Positions 36,797-46,692 of a stretch of 64,000 bases of DNA are shown piece by piece. The stretch is from Mycetohabitans endofungorum (GTDB taxonomy: Bacteria > Pseudomonadota > Gammaproteobacteria > Burkholderiales > Burkholderiaceae): contig NZ_CP132745.1 of the NCBI RefSeq assembly GCF_037477895.1, positions 248,001 to 312,000 on the forward strand, given 5' to 3'. The translations under genes and the position numbers were made by a program. The stretch's first letter is position 1. Each line of letters starts with the position of its first letter. The notes under the pieces were generated by a model that saw only the letters and a list, made by a program, of their open reading frames with translations, had not been told where the DNA came from and made no database searches.

Positions 36797-37264
36797 ATGC
36801 TGAACGTCTTTGTCTACGGAACACTGCGTGAAAACGAGGCCAACGATATTGGCCGTGCCGCCCAACGAAGCGGCACCGCGCAGCCGCGCTGGCTTGGCCG
36901 AGGCAGCGTGAAGGGCACGCTGTACGACCTTGGCGCGTATCCGGGCTTGGTACCCGATACAGCAGCGGCCGGTGAGGTCTACGGCGACGTGTTCGAGATC
37001 GACGAGACGCTATTACCGGTGTTGGATAAGATCGAGGAGGTATTTCCGCACCATCCGCGCGAGTTTCAGCGCAGCCTGATTCAGGTTCAGCTCAACGGTA
37101 GGCTGTTGCCGTGCCAGTTCTATCCTGTCGATGCCGCTTCGACGGTAGGGCGCACGCCCATCGAATGCGGCGACTGGGTTGTCCACCGCCGGATGCGCGA
37201 TCACGGTGCTCAACCGGGCGAGGCTGACATTGCGCTGTCCAAGGTGGCCGAAAACGCGGCGTAA
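36797..37264 (+). CDS. Gamma-glutamylcyclotransferase-like (AIG2/YtfP) protein
   Basis: The protein has 155 residues. LNVFVYGTLRENEAN carries the YGSLR-type loop, DLGAYPGLVPD the glycine-rich segment, and GDVFEIDETLLPVLDKIEEV the catalytic-Glu region of the AIG2-like fold. It probably cleaves gamma-glutamyl amines or dipeptides to 5-oxoproline. It follows the broken rraA by 15 bases and has GAGAGAG upstream. Confidence 0.82.
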   Translation: MLNVFVYGTLRENEANDIGRAAQRSGTAQPRWLGRGSVKGTLYDLGAYPGLVPDTAAAGEVYGDVFEIDETLLPVLDKIEEVFPHHPREFQRSLIQVQLNGRLLPCQFYPVDAASTVGRTPIECGDWVVHRRMRDHGAQPGEADIALSKVAENAA

Positions 37265-37823
37265 CCGCAAGTCGTGCATGCCGGGCGGTACCGGCCGCCC
37301 TGCCACCATCCATCCGTTTCGGGCGACAGCAGATGCGTCGGGTGGCGCACGAACGGACTGCACACTGGAGCACCAGGCTTCAAAATCAATCGCGTGGCTT
37401 ACGACGAATTGGTGCGCGAGAGCGCCATGCACCGTAACCGGCGAACGCGGCGGCGTTCCGCATCAAGGGATGCGGCCTCGCTGATGTGAGGATTGACGTA
37501 TCCGAGGTATTGTAGATTGGAGGACGAAGATATCCACGTCCTTACTCATACGGTGACCCTATCGCAGCATGAGGAGCATGCCCTGCTGAACGTCCAGAAC
37601 GGATTTGCCGTGTCATGCTTTCGAATGTCTCTTATCTTATGCGGCTGCAATATGGGGGTGACTTTATAAGCGTGCGCTAAGCCGTCGCCCCCTTGGTGCG
37701 CGCGGCGCCACGGGGGAGTTAGCGGCTTTTTCGCCCGTTGACGATCTGCTGTGTAACGTCCCCTTCGGTTTCGGCCCGCTCGGCTCGCCGCAGTGCTTAC
37801 TGCAGTGCGAGGCTGCACTTCTC
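37265..37823. other. Intergenic region, nothing recognised
   Basis: Short open frames only; no repeat or attachment site could be identified even though an integrase-like gene follows. Confidence 0.3.
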
Positions 37824-38846
37824 TTAATCGAAAACCTGCAAAAATGGGGTAACCATAGATTTAGTTTCAAACTGATTTTTTCGTGCCCACTTCTGCCATG
37901 CCTTTTTAAGACGCTCGGCGGTGATTAGCTCCACGCCGAGCACTTCGCTGACCGCCAGCGTAGTCTGTCCAGCCTCAAATAGCGCCGCGATGTAACTATT
38001 GCGCAGCGTCTGGGGACTGGTGCGCGCCTGCCGCGTGGCCGACAGGCGGCAGGCGCGCACGATCGCCTCGGTGGCGCGCAGTGCGGTGACCGCGTGCATC
38101 GGGCGTCCATCCCGTGCGCCGGGAAAGACCCATGGACTGTTCACACCACTGGCGTGCCGTTCGACTAACCAGTGCGCCAGCGCCGACTGCGCAAACGGCT
38201 CGGGCCGAGGTTGATGCGAAAAGCGTGAGCCTGGCGTGGTGATATGCATGAGCCGATCTGGCCCAATATTAATGCAGTTAACAGTCAGTTTAATTGCTTG
38301 TGAAACCTTCAACCCAGCGCCCAGAAACGTCGCGACTAACGCGCGGTCCCGTAAACTATGCCAGCGCGCGTAATACGTGTCTGCCACCGGAGATAAGAGC
38401 GTGTCGATGATGTGCTGCCTTTCCTGCGGTGAGAGAAAATCGGTGTCCTGGTTACCTTTAACACGCTTCCATGTAGCTTGGCTGTCGCGCAATGCGCCGA
38501 CAGCAGGATTGATACTGGCCTGTTGCCGTGTGCACGCGTTGATATCGACGAACACGCGTTCAATCAGTTTGCGGTAGCGCAAGCGTTGGTCGCGGTTTTC
38601 GTGATGCAAGCTGGCTAGAAAAGTGTTGATTGTGTCGGATGTTGCTGCGCTTAAAGGGAGGTGGCGCGCGTTAAGGTAGCGTACAAACGCGCGCCATTGA
38701 GCCAGATAGACCTTGGCCGTAGAAGGCTGCAAAGTGGAGCCGGTACGCCGTCCGGGTTGCCTGGCTAGCCATGCTTCAAACGATTGGATCGGCGCGCGGT
38801 CCCAGTCGGTGCGCTGTTGGGCGGCAAACAAATCAGCTTTGGTCAT
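37824..38846 (-). CDS. Tyrosine-recombinase-fold protein lacking catalytic residues
   Basis: The protein has about 340 residues. The N-terminal SAM-like core-binding domain (STAKVYLAQWRAFVRYLNAR) and the C-terminal catalytic-fold domain (SLRDRALVATFLGAGLKVSQ, TSPQTLRNSYIAALFEAGQT) are clear. At the catalytic positions, Arg I is Lys (GLKVSQ rather than GLRxSE), the HxxR box is QTLR, and no nucleophilic Tyr follows LGVELITAERLKKAW. It is therefore probably a DNA-binding protein rather than an active integrase. The start MTKADLF at 38846 is chosen; the frame runs to 38906. Confidence 0.75.
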   Translation of the reverse strand: MTKADLFAAQQRTDWDRAPIQSFEAWLARQPGRRTGSTLQPSTAKVYLAQWRAFVRYLNARHLPLSAATSDTINTFLASLHHENRDQRLRYRKLIERVFVDINACTRQQASINPAVGALRDSQATWKRVKGNQDTDFLSPQERQHIIDTLLSPVADTYYARWHSLRDRALVATFLGAGLKVSQAIKLTVNCINIGPDRLMHITTPGSRFSHQPRPEPFAQSALAHWLVERHASGVNSPWVFPGARDGRPMHAVTALRATEAIVRACRLSATRQARTSPQTLRNSYIAALFEAGQTTLAVSEVLGVELITAERLKKAWQKWARKNQFETKSMVTPFLQVFD

Positions 38847-39505
38847 GGTAGGTAGGGGGGCATAAAGATGACTGTTAACTGCGCAATTAGAATGCCGCAA
38901 CCACACCCACCTTGCAACAGATCAGCACGTCGCACACGAGGTAAAGCTCAATGCCGCACAGTTTGTGGAGCAGGCCAAGACGCAAACCACATTTAAAACG
39001 GCCAATCTGTCTTGTTCTGTAAGAAAAAAGTTCGGAATGAGTGCCCACTCGGACGAAAACCACTAAGCCATGCTGCCTGTCTGGCGACAATTACTTTTGC
39101 CGGTGTTGGGCGGCTGAACTGTTGAGGTTGCGGCCGTCGCTATTATGCGGCTCCTTGCGGAGCCAGCATGAAAAAAGACGGAGAGATCAAATTGTTGGGG
39201 GAAGAACGGCGCAAAGGAGCGAGCCAGAAGCTGGCGGCAGCGCTCGGAGAACTTGGATCTTTACCACGGCACGGCACATGTTCTTACTCTGCCGCGCTTA
39301 AGCGGGCGCAATCAGCGGCAACAACGTCAACGTGCGGTAGCCGCGTAGCGTGTGGTGCCAGCGCACCGAGAATTGTCCGGCGCATGTGAAAAAGCTTACC
39401 GGTAAGACAGCTGCGCCGCGAGTACTGTGGCGATCTTTTGCAGCGGTTTTGGTTTCATCATCGTGACGCGCTCACAGTCGATCAAATGCACGTTGGTGTT
39501 TCCAG
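38847..39505 (+). other. Intergenic region with possible IS21-type istA 5' scrap (about 39168-39250)
   Basis: MKKDGEIKLLGEERRKGASQ then KLAAA at 39168 resembles the N-terminus of IS21-type transposases, and a GGCTCC-N4-GGAGCC hairpin stands just before the ATG. The homology ends after about 25 codons. On the minus strand, 39403-39508 encodes an open tail ending QKIATVLAAQLSYR of unknown origin. Confidence 0.3.
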
Positions 39506-40069
39506 TCACATGAGTTCGCCATGTCTCGAATTGTGTTCCGAAGTCGATTCCAGTTCATATACTGTCCGCGCACGAAAAAATTCTTCTCTTGTCAGTGACC
39601 TGTTTATCGACGCCCCCCTATATACAACTTCCTTCAATCGATCCCATGCTGAACTTTCAAAGTCCACATTCATTAAAATAGACTCACCGCCGTCTGTGGT
39701 ATTTTTTACACAGTAGAATGCCGCTAGCTGCATACCCGTGAATCTGGCGCCTTCCGAGTGTGGCTGTATAAATTGGTAATCGTGTCGTTTGTTGATAGTT
39801 ATAAAATATTGGTTAGCCCGTTCGCGATGCCTGAGAAAATCTGCGAAGCCAGCCTGTATTTTCAACTAGTCAAAGATGTTTAACCGCTTGGCTACGTGAA
39901 AGATAATCAAGTCCGCATCTTCCGGACGCACTTCCCTCAGCAGCACCACGGAGTCATTTTGCAGCTCATTGCAGACGAAGTCGATAGAACGCGAAATGGG
40001 TTCATGCGGCATCATGCTTACTCTTGAAGGATCTTCGCTGACAGAACGCTTAGTTGAAACCTTATCCAT
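39506..40069 (-). pseudogene. TauD/TfdA-like Fe(II)/2-oxoglutarate dioxygenase, amber-interrupted and truncated
   Basis: From MDKVSTKRSVSEDPSR (ATG 40069, GGGAGG upstream) the frame runs to an in-frame TAG at 39866-39868, then continues uninterrupted in the same frame with YDYQFIQPHSEGARF-like sequence, QLAAFYCVKNTTDGGESILM and NVDFESSAWDRL, and ends at a TGA (39506). The HSE and GGES...NVD blocks match clavaminate-synthase-like dioxygenases found in natural-product clusters. The distal iron His and 2-oxoglutarate Arg are missing. The region looks less GC-rich than its neighbours, suggesting transfer. Confidence 0.6.
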
Positions 40070-41068
40070 TGATGCCTCCCAATTCAGTAGTTCTCTAATC
40101 ATGAAAATTAATCCGTCGGGGATAGCCTCGAGTCGCAAACGACAGACTACCGTATCCCGCCCAACCAGTGCATGACCCACGTTCCGGGGTACAGACGCGC
40201 CACCAAGCTGAGGGGCGCAACATTTTCGTCTCTCCCGCTTTATCGCCAGCTTTTACTGAAGGACGTCGCGTATCGACGACTGTTCGTCGGCAGCGTAGCA
40301 ATTCGGTGAGTACTCAGACGAGCGCATCACGCCGGAGAATACTGACGTTGCTTTCCAAGCCGCTTTCAGCCAACGGTCGAGCGAAATACGCTTGATACAG
40401 ACAGCAAACTTCTCTTTCCATGGTTTTAGCCTCATCCATGCAAAATGGCAAGCGGGTATCATGTACCGCACCGACGCTTGCGGTCCGTGTAAAGATATTG
40501 ACCGTTACGCAACACCACCACTACTGCGAGCCTTGAAACGCGTTGCTGATTGGCATCTGACTTCGGCTGCTCAATGCCGGCCGGCATAGAAAAATTGTTC
40601 TGCTTTCGCGAGCTGCTATCGTTTTGTTGCAGTTAGAGAAAAAAGAATAATTCTTCTACCAAAGCTTGGACTATAATTTTGCAAAAATCAAGTGAACTAT
40701 ACGTAGTAAAAATCCGTCATTGAAACGCGTTTGTCACCATTCCCTTGCCTCGGCGCAATTCTTTTTGCTTTTCCGAATTTAATCTACCAGATTGTGCCAC
40801 CGCAAAACCACAGCGTTAGGCGTAAGTACAAATGTCATTTACATCCCGCTGCTGGCGCGCTACGCTGTAAGCATCCTGCGAAGGCATTCCAGGGCGTAAA
40901 TCGCCATCAATCAAGCTCCGGTGGACACCCAGCGATGCGGTAGAAGCGCGGCGATGTCGTCGGCTCGATGGGCGGGCAGTCGATTGAGCACCTCTTTGAG
41001 ATAGACGTACGGGCCATGACCAATGTTGGGAAACCGAGGCTCATTATATTGACTGTAATCACGGAGAT
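40070..41068. other. Long degenerate intergenic region
   Basis: No gene is recognised. Minus-strand frames (for example 40253-40471) encode basic sequence without a known domain. The right half appears AT-rich relative to the rest of the window. Confidence 0.3.
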
Positions 41069-41236
41069 ATGGAATCGGCCGGCACAGGCTACGTCAATTG
41101 GGTGTCTTTTGCGGCAGAGGTTGAATTTATTACAGAGATATGGCTATCCCTTAAAAATGGGGGGCGGCTCGCGGTTGATTTGATGTCGTTTGTCCATACT
41201 AATGATGCCTTGACCTGGATTGGAACGAGTCTGTAA
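41069..41236 (+). CDS. Short ORF, 55 residues, possible gene remnant
   Basis: The frame MESAGTGYVNWVSFAAEVEF continues ITEIWLSLKNGGRLAVDLMS, which faintly recalls the LKPGGRLVxxD strand of class I methyltransferases. It lies 47 bases upstream of the intact methyltransferase gene. A GGAG stands only 2 bases before the ATG, so translation is uncertain. Confidence 0.25.
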   Translation: MESAGTGYVNWVSFAAEVEFITEIWLSLKNGGRLAVDLMSFVHTNDALTWIGTSL

Positions 41237-41283
41237 GCTATTTTTATGGTTAAAAGTATAGACGTCGTAAAAAGGATTGCATA

Positions 41284-42336
41284 ATGAGCCAGCCTAATTT
41301 TTATGAAGCCATGTCAAGCACAAAACTTTCGCCTGAGCAACAAATTCTTTTACTTAAAATGGGCTTTTGGAAAAGCCGAGCACTTGCGGTAGCAACTGAG
41401 ATGGGTTTGCCGGATATCCTGGCGGAAAAACCTTTATCTGTAGACGATCTTGCCAGTCGGACCGCGATGAACGCTTCCGCGCTGTTTCGTCTCTTGCGCG
41501 CATTGGAAAGCATCGGGGTTTTCAGCCAACCTGAGCCGCGGGTCTTCGCCAATACGCCGATAAGTCAGTGCTTGCGCGAAGGTGTTCCCAAATCACAGCG
41601 GCCTGTGGTTCTATCTAGTCTTTCCAAAGGTAATGGTCTTTTCGATGGATGGGACGAGCTCGGTTACGCTATGAAAACCGGAACTCCGTCTCTCAATAAA
41701 CTTTACGGCCACGATTTTTGGGAGCTGTGCAAGCGTGAACCAAAAGTCAATGCGCTCTTTAACGAGATGATGCGCTCGCTTACCCATGACATGACGCCTG
41801 CTATCACTTCCGCCTACGAGTGGGATCGGTTCTCCCTGATCGCCGACATAGGCGGTGGTATCGGTACGCAACTTATCTCGATTCTTGACGCTTTTCCATG
41901 CTGTAGAGGTATTCTCTTCGATCAACCACACGTGCTGGCAGAAGCCAGCCCGCATGATCGCATTGAAAATGTAGAGGGCAATTTCTTCGAACATGTACCG
42001 AAGGGCGCGGATGCTTACTTGCTACGATGGATTCTCCACGATTGGGCTGAACCGGAGGTAGCAACCATTCTCAAAGTTTTACATCAAGCATTGAAACCAA
42101 CAGCGAGCCTCATCCTCGCTGAGTGTGTTATTTCTGACGGACCCGAGTTCAGTTTCGGTAAGTGGCTCGACTTGCAAATGTTAGTTTCTTTCGGAGGGCG
42201 CGAGAGAACAGAGTCAGAATACCAGACTTTGCTTTTAGCATCAGGATTCGAACTACAAGAAGTGGTTCCTACCACTTCCCCGCTGAGCCTGATTATTGCA
42301 ACGCCTAAAAAAACTCTAACAAAACGAGTTGTGTAA
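41284..42336 (+). CDS. Class I SAM-dependent O-methyltransferase (plant-type family 2)
   Basis: The protein has 350 residues. The N-terminal dimerisation winged helix (GFWKSRALAVATEMGLPDIL, LFRLLRALESIGVF) is followed by SAM motif I LIADIGGGIGTQ, motif LRWILHDWAEPEVATILKVL with the catalytic-region His-Asp, and LILAECVISDGPEFSFGKWL. Related enzymes methylate phenols, hydroxyls or acids in secondary metabolism. The gene looks less GC-rich than its surroundings and sits among IS scraps, suggesting horizontal origin and loss of a former cluster. Confidence 0.87.
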   Translation: MSQPNFYEAMSSTKLSPEQQILLLKMGFWKSRALAVATEMGLPDILAEKPLSVDDLASRTAMNASALFRLLRALESIGVFSQPEPRVFANTPISQCLREGVPKSQRPVVLSSLSKGNGLFDGWDELGYAMKTGTPSLNKLYGHDFWELCKREPKVNALFNEMMRSLTHDMTPAITSAYEWDRFSLIADIGGGIGTQLISILDAFPCCRGILFDQPHVLAEASPHDRIENVEGNFFEHVPKGADAYLLRWILHDWAEPEVATILKVLHQALKPTASLILAECVISDGPEFSFGKWLDLQMLVSFGGRERTESEYQTLLLASGFELQEVVPTTSPLSLIIATPKKTLTKRVV

Positions 42337-42895
42337 GCAAAGACTTTGTCAATGTCATGGTCTAATTTCTTTGGATATGTCGATAGGAGGACAATCTTGG
42401 CTCTTCCACACTTTGTGTGAAACTGCAGGTGGCAATAGTGGTCAAGCGCGATATCGCATCACTCGGATAATCGGTGTGGATTTCTCTTCCTTCAACGCCT
42501 GTTGCCCGCTCTCGTTATACGTATTGTCGGACTTGCAATTACCCACAACCCGAGAGAGTAAGGTTCATAGCCAAGCTGGATGTCGGCCAGACGTCGGATG
42601 CTACGCCGCATGACGATATTGCTAGGAGGTGGACCGCCGGTACGAGCCAGATAACCACCAAGTCTGGCTAACTTCGTCGCATTACCCAATAATGGTGGGG
42701 CTTGAGCCGTGCTTGGTGTATCCGCAAACGCCGCCTTTATGCCAAAATCGGATGCGGCGACGGCCATGCTCAATATCGCCATTGCGTTTGAGCATTACAA
42801 CGAGAAGCATCCCCATAGCGCGCTGAAATATCGCTCACCACGCGAGTTTCGACGCACAGTGGATTCGTCAAACTGTGCGATTCACGGACATCGTT
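42337..42895. mobile_element. IS scraps: IS4-type C-terminus (minus, 42563-42690) and IS3-type C-terminus (plus, 42700-42860)
   Basis: The minus strand reads TKLARLGGYLARTGGPPPSN and IVMRRSIRRLADIQLGYE, the end of an IS4/Tn5-like transposase. The plus strand reads [20 protein letters not shown] and [20 protein letters not shown], the end of an IS3-group orfB. Both are short, truncated and adjacent. Confidence 0.6.
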
Positions 42896-43510
42896 TCACT
42901 TTTTAGAGGGCTGTTTTCGTGGCGTGTTGGAACTTGCCTCTCCTATCGGCGCCACGAGTTCTAACACGCGCCGGTGATGTGTAGCAAGGGTCTTGTCAAG
43001 CCGCCATTCGCGGTGTTGGACGCGCTCTTTCAGTTCGTTGTAGGCACCAGCTACCTCTTGCGCGAGAGGTGTCAGTTCGCCCAGTTCTGCGATGCGATCG
43101 ACGGGCGTTTTGCCACCGAGTGATCCGTGCGGGCGGCGCCAGTTATAGTCGAGGTGCCACTGTTCAATTTGCTCCTCGATCGCGCCTTCGGTCAGTTCTC
43201 TTTGCTCATGCAATCACAGCTCATTCTGGGTCCGCCGCGCGCCTTTGTGCTCGGCACGCAGTCGGAGGATCGTTGCTCGATCGCTCTCAGAAACCTTCTG
43301 GTTTGGACTTCGGTGTGGACGGCGGCTTTGGGATTGGAGACCTGCTTCGCCGGCTTGCTGATAGCGGCGTAGCCATTTGCGAAGTGTCGGTCGAGAGATG
43401 CCACACCGCGCACACACGGGGCCGGCAACGCCGGCCTCGTGATACATGTGCACCCAACGTAATCGCGCGGCGATCTCTCGGTCCATCGCCTCATTTTAGT
43501 TGAAACGATG
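42896..43510 (-). mobile_element. Internally deleted IS481-like element
   Basis: From 43486 leftward, MDREIAARLRWVHMYHEAGV, CARCGISRPTLRKWLRRYQQ and ATILRLRAEHKGARRTQNEL give the HTH end. It is joined directly at about 43213 to QIEQWHLDYNWRRPHGSLGG and KTPVDRIAELGEL, the C-terminal end of the transposase. The DDE core is missing, so the element cannot move by itself. The right terminus near 43475-43525 matches other copies in this window. Confidence 0.75.
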
Positions 43511-43609
43511 TTCGTGAATCGCACACAACGCACGCTTCGCGAAGCCACCGAAGAGCGATTTCGATACGCACCGGCTGCTCCGTTCTGGCGAGAGTCTTGA
43601 TTGGTTGCC

Positions 43610-43810
43610 CACGTGGCGCGAGCGGCGGACAATGGCATGGCAAAAAGCTTCGTGAAGACGATGAAGCACGACTAAGCTGCGTTCATGCCGAAGCCTGACA
43701 CGGTGAACGCTATTCGCAATCTGGTCGTTTGTTTGAGCATTACAACGAAAAGCACCCACACAGCGCGCTGAAATACCGTTCGTCGCACGCGTTTCGACGT
43801 AGACGCCTCC
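43610..43810 (+). mobile_element. IS3-family orfB C-terminal scrap
   Basis: Frames with stops give DNGMAKSFVKTMKHD, AAFMPKPDTVNAIRNLV, then [20 protein letters not shown]. It parallels the copy at 42700-42860 and lies on the other side of the IS481-like element. Confidence 0.6.
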
Positions 43811-43953
43811 ATGCCGCCGATGACGCCGGCAAAGCGAACGCCGCCGGCATCGGGAAGCTTGAAAAGAACGGTGGCGTCGCGCTAGACCCGGCACTATCGG
43901 CTGCTCAAGGATTGGCAGGATTGTGCTGTCGATTCAGGTTCACGGTGGTCTTC

Positions 43954-44919
43954 TCAACCATAGTTGGCTGCCGTCACGAATCCCGCAAGTTCTTGTCCGT
44001 AGCGCACCGGCTCCTCGTAAAAGGGGCTATGTCCGCTCTCGTAGAAAAGCGACAGGCGGCTGTTCGCGTGAATCGACTTGATCCGTTCCGACATCGCCAT
44101 GCGGACGAGCCGGTCATGGACGCCGTGCGTCAGCAAAATCGGGCCAGAATAGGCTTTAAAGACGGACTCGAAATTAGGCGTCTCCGTCTTGATAAAGCCC
44201 TCGTTCACGGCCCGTGCCGTCATGCCGTTGACGACCAGCATGCGCTGCATGTCCACCTTTGTCGGCAGCCGGTGGAAGCAGGCAGCGAGGAAGTCGGCCG
44301 TGGCCGCGGTTCGTGTGGCGAGATCGTGAGAGGTGGTGGTGTTGGTGAATGCTGCTGCCTCTTCGGTGAGAAGCTCCGGTGACAGGTTGGTGACGGCGTC
44401 AACCAGGTTGATGCCGGCAATTGCACCGCCGCCATATTTGCGCAGGTACGCACCGACCACGAAGCCGCCGAGCGACCAGCCCACCAGCACCGGTCGGCGA
44501 AGCTTGGCGCCGGCAATAACGGCGGCGACGTCATCCGCCCATCGATCGGCTTCGGAATAGGCTTGGAGCGAAATCGGCTTGTCGGAATCACCATGGCCGC
44601 GCAGATCGAAGCCGACCATGCGGAAGTGCGTTAGCGCAGGATCGGCGAACTGCTTCTCCCAACTCAGGCGACTCTGACGCAGGCCGTGAATGAACAGGAT
44701 TTCAGGCGCTTGGCTGTCGCCCTGCGCCTCGCCCCTCAGCATCACGCCATCGGCGGAGCGGACGACGAACGGCTCGCGCGCAGGTACAGCCCTATCCGGA
44801 AAGGCACCCGGTTTGTTGGCGAATGCGCTGGTCCCTTGAGGTGTCGCATAGGCGACTTTGGCGGCCAGGGCGGTGAGGCCGGCCATGCCGGCGAGGAAGG
44901 TACGTCTTGAATGGTTCAT
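43954..44919 (-). CDS. Exported alpha/beta hydrolase
   Basis: The protein has 321 residues. The N-terminus MNHSRRTFLAGMAGLTALAA is a twin-arginine signal. The hydrolase core has the oxyanion block EILFIHGLRQSRLSWEKQF, the GWSLGGF nucleophile elbow with Ser, the acid-loop region LTHGVHDRLVRM, and a C-terminal catalytic His in YESGHSPFYEEP. It is probably a periplasmic esterase or haloperoxidase-type hydrolase. It is divergent from a TetR gene with a palindrome between them, so it is likely repressed by that protein. Confidence 0.87.
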   Translation of the reverse strand: MNHSRRTFLAGMAGLTALAAKVAYATPQGTSAFANKPGAFPDRAVPAREPFVVRSADGVMLRGEAQGDSQAPEILFIHGLRQSRLSWEKQFADPALTHFRMVGFDLRGHGDSDKPISLQAYSEADRWADDVAAVIAGAKLRRPVLVGWSLGGFVVGAYLRKYGGGAIAGINLVDAVTNLSPELLTEEAAAFTNTTTSHDLATRTAATADFLAACFHRLPTKVDMQRMLVVNGMTARAVNEGFIKTETPNFESVFKAYSGPILLTHGVHDRLVRMAMSERIKSIHANSRLSLFYESGHSPFYEEPVRYGQELAGFVTAANYG

Positions 44920-44960
44920 GAGAATCACTCCATGTTGTTTAGTGATCGATAATTTACTCG

Positions 44961-44979
44961 CTTGACTTTTTTTGTCAAG
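44961..44979. promoter_or_regulatory. Probable TetR operator
   Basis: The inverted repeat CTTGAC-T7-GTCAAG lies in the 77-base divergent gap; TTGTTTAGTG also appears twice on either side. The position fits repression of both genes. Confidence 0.45.
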
Positions 44980-44996
44980 GGTTGTTTAGTGTCGCT

Positions 44997-45614
44997 ATGG
45001 AACGAGACTCAAAATCGCGCGGCGGGCGGCCTTGGAGCTTCGACCGGGGAAAGGCGATCGACACCGCGATGCGGCTGTTCTGGCGGCACGGCTATGAGGG
45101 GGTATCGATCGGCGATCTTACGAAGGAGATTGGGATTGCGCCTCCCAGCCTGTATGCTGCCTTCGGCAGCAAGGCTGAGCTTTATCGGGAAGCTGTTAGC
45201 CACTACGAGGCGACGTTCGGGGGCCTCGATGTGGCGTCCATCAACTCGGCAACGTCGCTGGCGGAGGCGGTGCGAGTATTGCTTGAGGGAGCCGTGAGAG
45301 CCGTCACCAATCCTCACCTTGAACGAGGCTGCTTGATCTCAAGCGGCATGATCGCGTGTCACCCGGCGCATGTCTCGCTCGCCCGCGACGCGGCCGCGCG
45401 GCGTGATGCCATGCGCGAACGGATTGCGCAAGCGCTCCAGCCCTTTGCGGGGGCGCACGAGGTTCAGCGTTTGGCGCGCTATCTGTCGGCCGTCATGCAG
45501 GGCATTTCGATCCAAGCACGCGACGGTAGCAACCCGACGCAGCTGCAAGAGATCATTGAAGAAGTGGTAGCGGGTGTCGCAGCACGGCTTTCTGAAGATG
45601 GGCAACTATATTGA
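44997..45614 (+). CDS. TetR-family transcriptional regulator
   Basis: The 205-residue protein has the N-terminal HTH AIDTAMRLFWRHGYEGVSIG and DLTKEIGIAPPSLYAAFGSK, then AELYREAVSHY, the AcrR/TetR signature with the AefR-like C-terminal domain (RGCLISSGMIACHPAH). It probably represses the divergent hydrolase gene. The ATG at 44997 (MERDSKSRGGRPWSF) is used. Unlike the surrounding DNA this pair is intact, so it may be a recently acquired regulatory cassette. Confidence 0.88.
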   Translation: MERDSKSRGGRPWSFDRGKAIDTAMRLFWRHGYEGVSIGDLTKEIGIAPPSLYAAFGSKAELYREAVSHYEATFGGLDVASINSATSLAEAVRVLLEGAVRAVTNPHLERGCLISSGMIACHPAHVSLARDAAARRDAMRERIAQALQPFAGAHEVQRLARYLSAVMQGISIQARDGSNPTQLQEIIEEVVAGVAARLSEDGQLY

Positions 45615-45837
45615 TGGTGCTCGAGGTGCAGCCAAGCCCGGAATCGGCAGAACCAAGCTGGATTTTGACGCGCCGCAACGAAAGCACATACTCAGCGCTT
45701 TTCTGGCCAATGTATGGCCGTGCCGGCTTCCAACTGCTTCGTACACGCGTGTTGAATCAGTGCTGACTTGTGACGTGAAACTTCACACAAAGTGGGGAAG
45801 GGCAGGTTCAACTGATGGATGCAACACCAATGCTGGC

Positions 45838-46692
45838 GTTTAGTTTATCTGCTGGCGTCGCGAATCCCAACATTTTTCTCGGACGTTGATTCAACTGCAT
45901 GGCGATTTTGTTCAATTCTGCCTGCGAGTAGCCCGCAAGGTTAGTGCCTCGCGGGAAGTACTAGCGCAGAAGGCCGTTGGTGTTCTCATTCGTGCCGCGC
46001 TGCCATGGACTTTGAGGATCGCAGAAGTAGACCTGAACATTAGTTGTCACCGTGAATTTCTTGTGTTGAGCGAGCTCCATGCCCCGATCCCAGGTGATTG
46101 ATCGGCGCAGTCCGATAGGTAGCTTGCGAACTTGCTTGCTTAACGCTAAAACGACGCTTTCCGTGTCTTTTCCGTTCACTTTTATGAGCATAGTGAAGCG
46201 TGAATGACGCTCTACTAAAGTTGCGATATGTGTATTGTTCGAGCCGCTGAACAAGTCGCCTTCCCAATGGCCGGGAACGGCTCTGTCCTGTGCTTGCGCA
46301 GGCCGTTCACGGATCGATACCGCATCGATGACTTGTCCACGCGGCTGTCTCTTCGCGCAAGCTTTTTTGAACGACGCATCATGCGGCGCGTACGCAGATG
46401 CTTCATCAGTTCCGCTTTCAGTACGCCACGGGCTTGGATGAAGAGACTACGATAGATCGTTTCGTGCGAAATCTGCATAGATGCACAGAGTAACTCAGCT
46501 TTAACCAGCCAGCGATCTGCTCTGGTGCCCATCTTTGTTGCAGCTTCCGGGCAACCCATTGTCCAAGCTTGGCGTTGACGGCCAAGCGGCATAGTTTAGG
46601 CCGCCTCGCCAGCTCCCAGGCCCTCGCATCCGCTAACGCCGCCCTGTACTGACTCAAGCCGCCATGGCGAGCAACTTCCTTGCTGATCTGGC
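45838..46692 (-). mobile_element. Decayed IS30-family transposase
   Basis: Minus frames read EVARHGGLSQYRAALADARA and RKLQQRWAPEQIAGWLK; then, after a frameshift, ISHETIYRSLFIQARGVLKA, and then HSRFTMLIKVNGKDTESVVL, ENTNGLLR, a stop, and FPRGTNLAGYSQAELNKIAM. This covers most of an IS30 transposase. The 5' end is replaced by an IS3 orfA piece at about 46692, and frameshifts plus a stop codon inactivate it. Confidence 0.75.
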
